Source of the DNA: Cytophaga sp051961495
Lineage (GTDB): Bacteria > Bacteroidota > Bacteroidia > Cytophagales > Cytophagaceae
DNA length: 6,396 nt
Direction of reading: 5' to 3'
Assembly: GCF_051961495.1 (NCBI RefSeq)
Contig: NZ_JBQCDF010000029.1
Span: 1-6,396 of the forward strand
The notes under the pieces: generated by a model
The model's input: the letters and a program-made list of their open reading frames with translations, nothing else
Told to the model about the DNA's origin: nothing
Database searches by the model: none
Program-made: the position numbers and the translations under genes
In this document: piece by piece, positions 6,261 through 6,396 of the stretch
Numbering within the stretch: position 1 is the stretch's first letter
Layout of the letters: the number at the start of each line of letters is the position of its first letter

Positions 6261-6396
6261 TTAGTTATATTTTACAGCAACTTCTTTTGCTACTTTTTTC
6301 AATACTTCAGTGATAGAATCGTCGATTTTACCAGACTTTATTTCCTTAAATGTGTATTTGTATGAATTTCTCAATACAGTTAAATATTATTTTTAG
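6261..6396 (-). CDS. atpA: ATP synthase F1 subunit alpha, C-terminal fragment (window edge), with two in-frame stops at the edge
   Basis: Read on the - strand, the frame ending at TAA 6263-6261 encodes YLTVLRNSYKYTFKEI, then KSGKIDDSITEVLKKVAKEV and AVKYN. This is the usual C-terminal helical tail of the alpha subunit (F-E-x-x-[FY]-L...L...y...I..gK..d.....LKkvA.e). Its place 3 nt before atpG matches the standard atpA-atpG order. Alpha forms the non-catalytic nucleotide-binding sites of the F1 hexamer; the nucleotide-binding part lies outside the window. In the last 10 bases the same frame reads C TAA AAA TAA TAT, giving stops at 6395-6393 and 6389-6387, where the family would have something like F-E-K-E-Y. 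Changing the first base of each to G would give GAA AAA GAA. Either the window edge carries sequence errors or the gene is genuinely interrupted there. Confidence 0.75.

Noticed and set aside
1..6396. CRISPR array, insertion sequence, toxin-antitoxin or defence system
   Set aside because: No short direct repeats with spacers, no terminal inverted repeats, no transposase and no defence-type domains were seen. The genes are mostly housekeeping or common Bacteroidota families.

Overview
The window looks like chromosomal DNA from a member of the Bacteroidota, probably a Cytophaga-like bacterium. The evidence is moderate-to-low GC with AT-rich spacers, start codons without clear Shine-Dalgarno sequences, signal peptides ending in '-AQ', an OmpA-type protein with a small N-terminal beta domain, and an atpA-atpG pair that ends at a terminator with no atpD after it. 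The genus is an inference; the phylum is fairly secure.

Layout. Two genes lie on the + strand on the left: the 3' part of a CYTH-domain (triphosphate tunnel metalloenzyme) gene (2-445), and a secreted protein of 621 residues built from about twelve NHL propeller blades (508-2373). A long hairpin (2398-2436) separates these from everything to the right, which is on the - strand. Reading leftward from the right edge, that strand holds the 3' end of atpA (ATP synthase alpha), atpG (gamma, 6257-5370), a strong intrinsic terminator (5352-5317), a polytopic membrane protein resembling divergent UbiA-type prenyltransferases (5306-4467), an RsmB/NOP-family RNA cytosine-C5 methyltransferase (4470-3274) whose start overlaps the previous stop by 4 nt, and an OmpA-family peptidoglycan-binding protein (3173-2454).

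How the genes relate. atpA and atpG are the end of an F1Fo ATP synthase operon. The membrane protein and the methyltransferase form a translationally coupled pair. The OmpA-like gene may follow them after about 100 nt or have its own promoter. The two + strand genes show no functional link to the rest.

I do not see a novel multi-gene system. There is no CRISPR array, mobile element, tRNA or rRNA, and no gene-free stretch over 300 bases. The points most worth a second look are two in-frame TAA codons in the atpA tail at the right edge, a terminator placed only about 10 nt before the next gene's start codon, the altered active-site pattern of the UbiA-like protein, and the twelve-blade architecture of the NHL protein.
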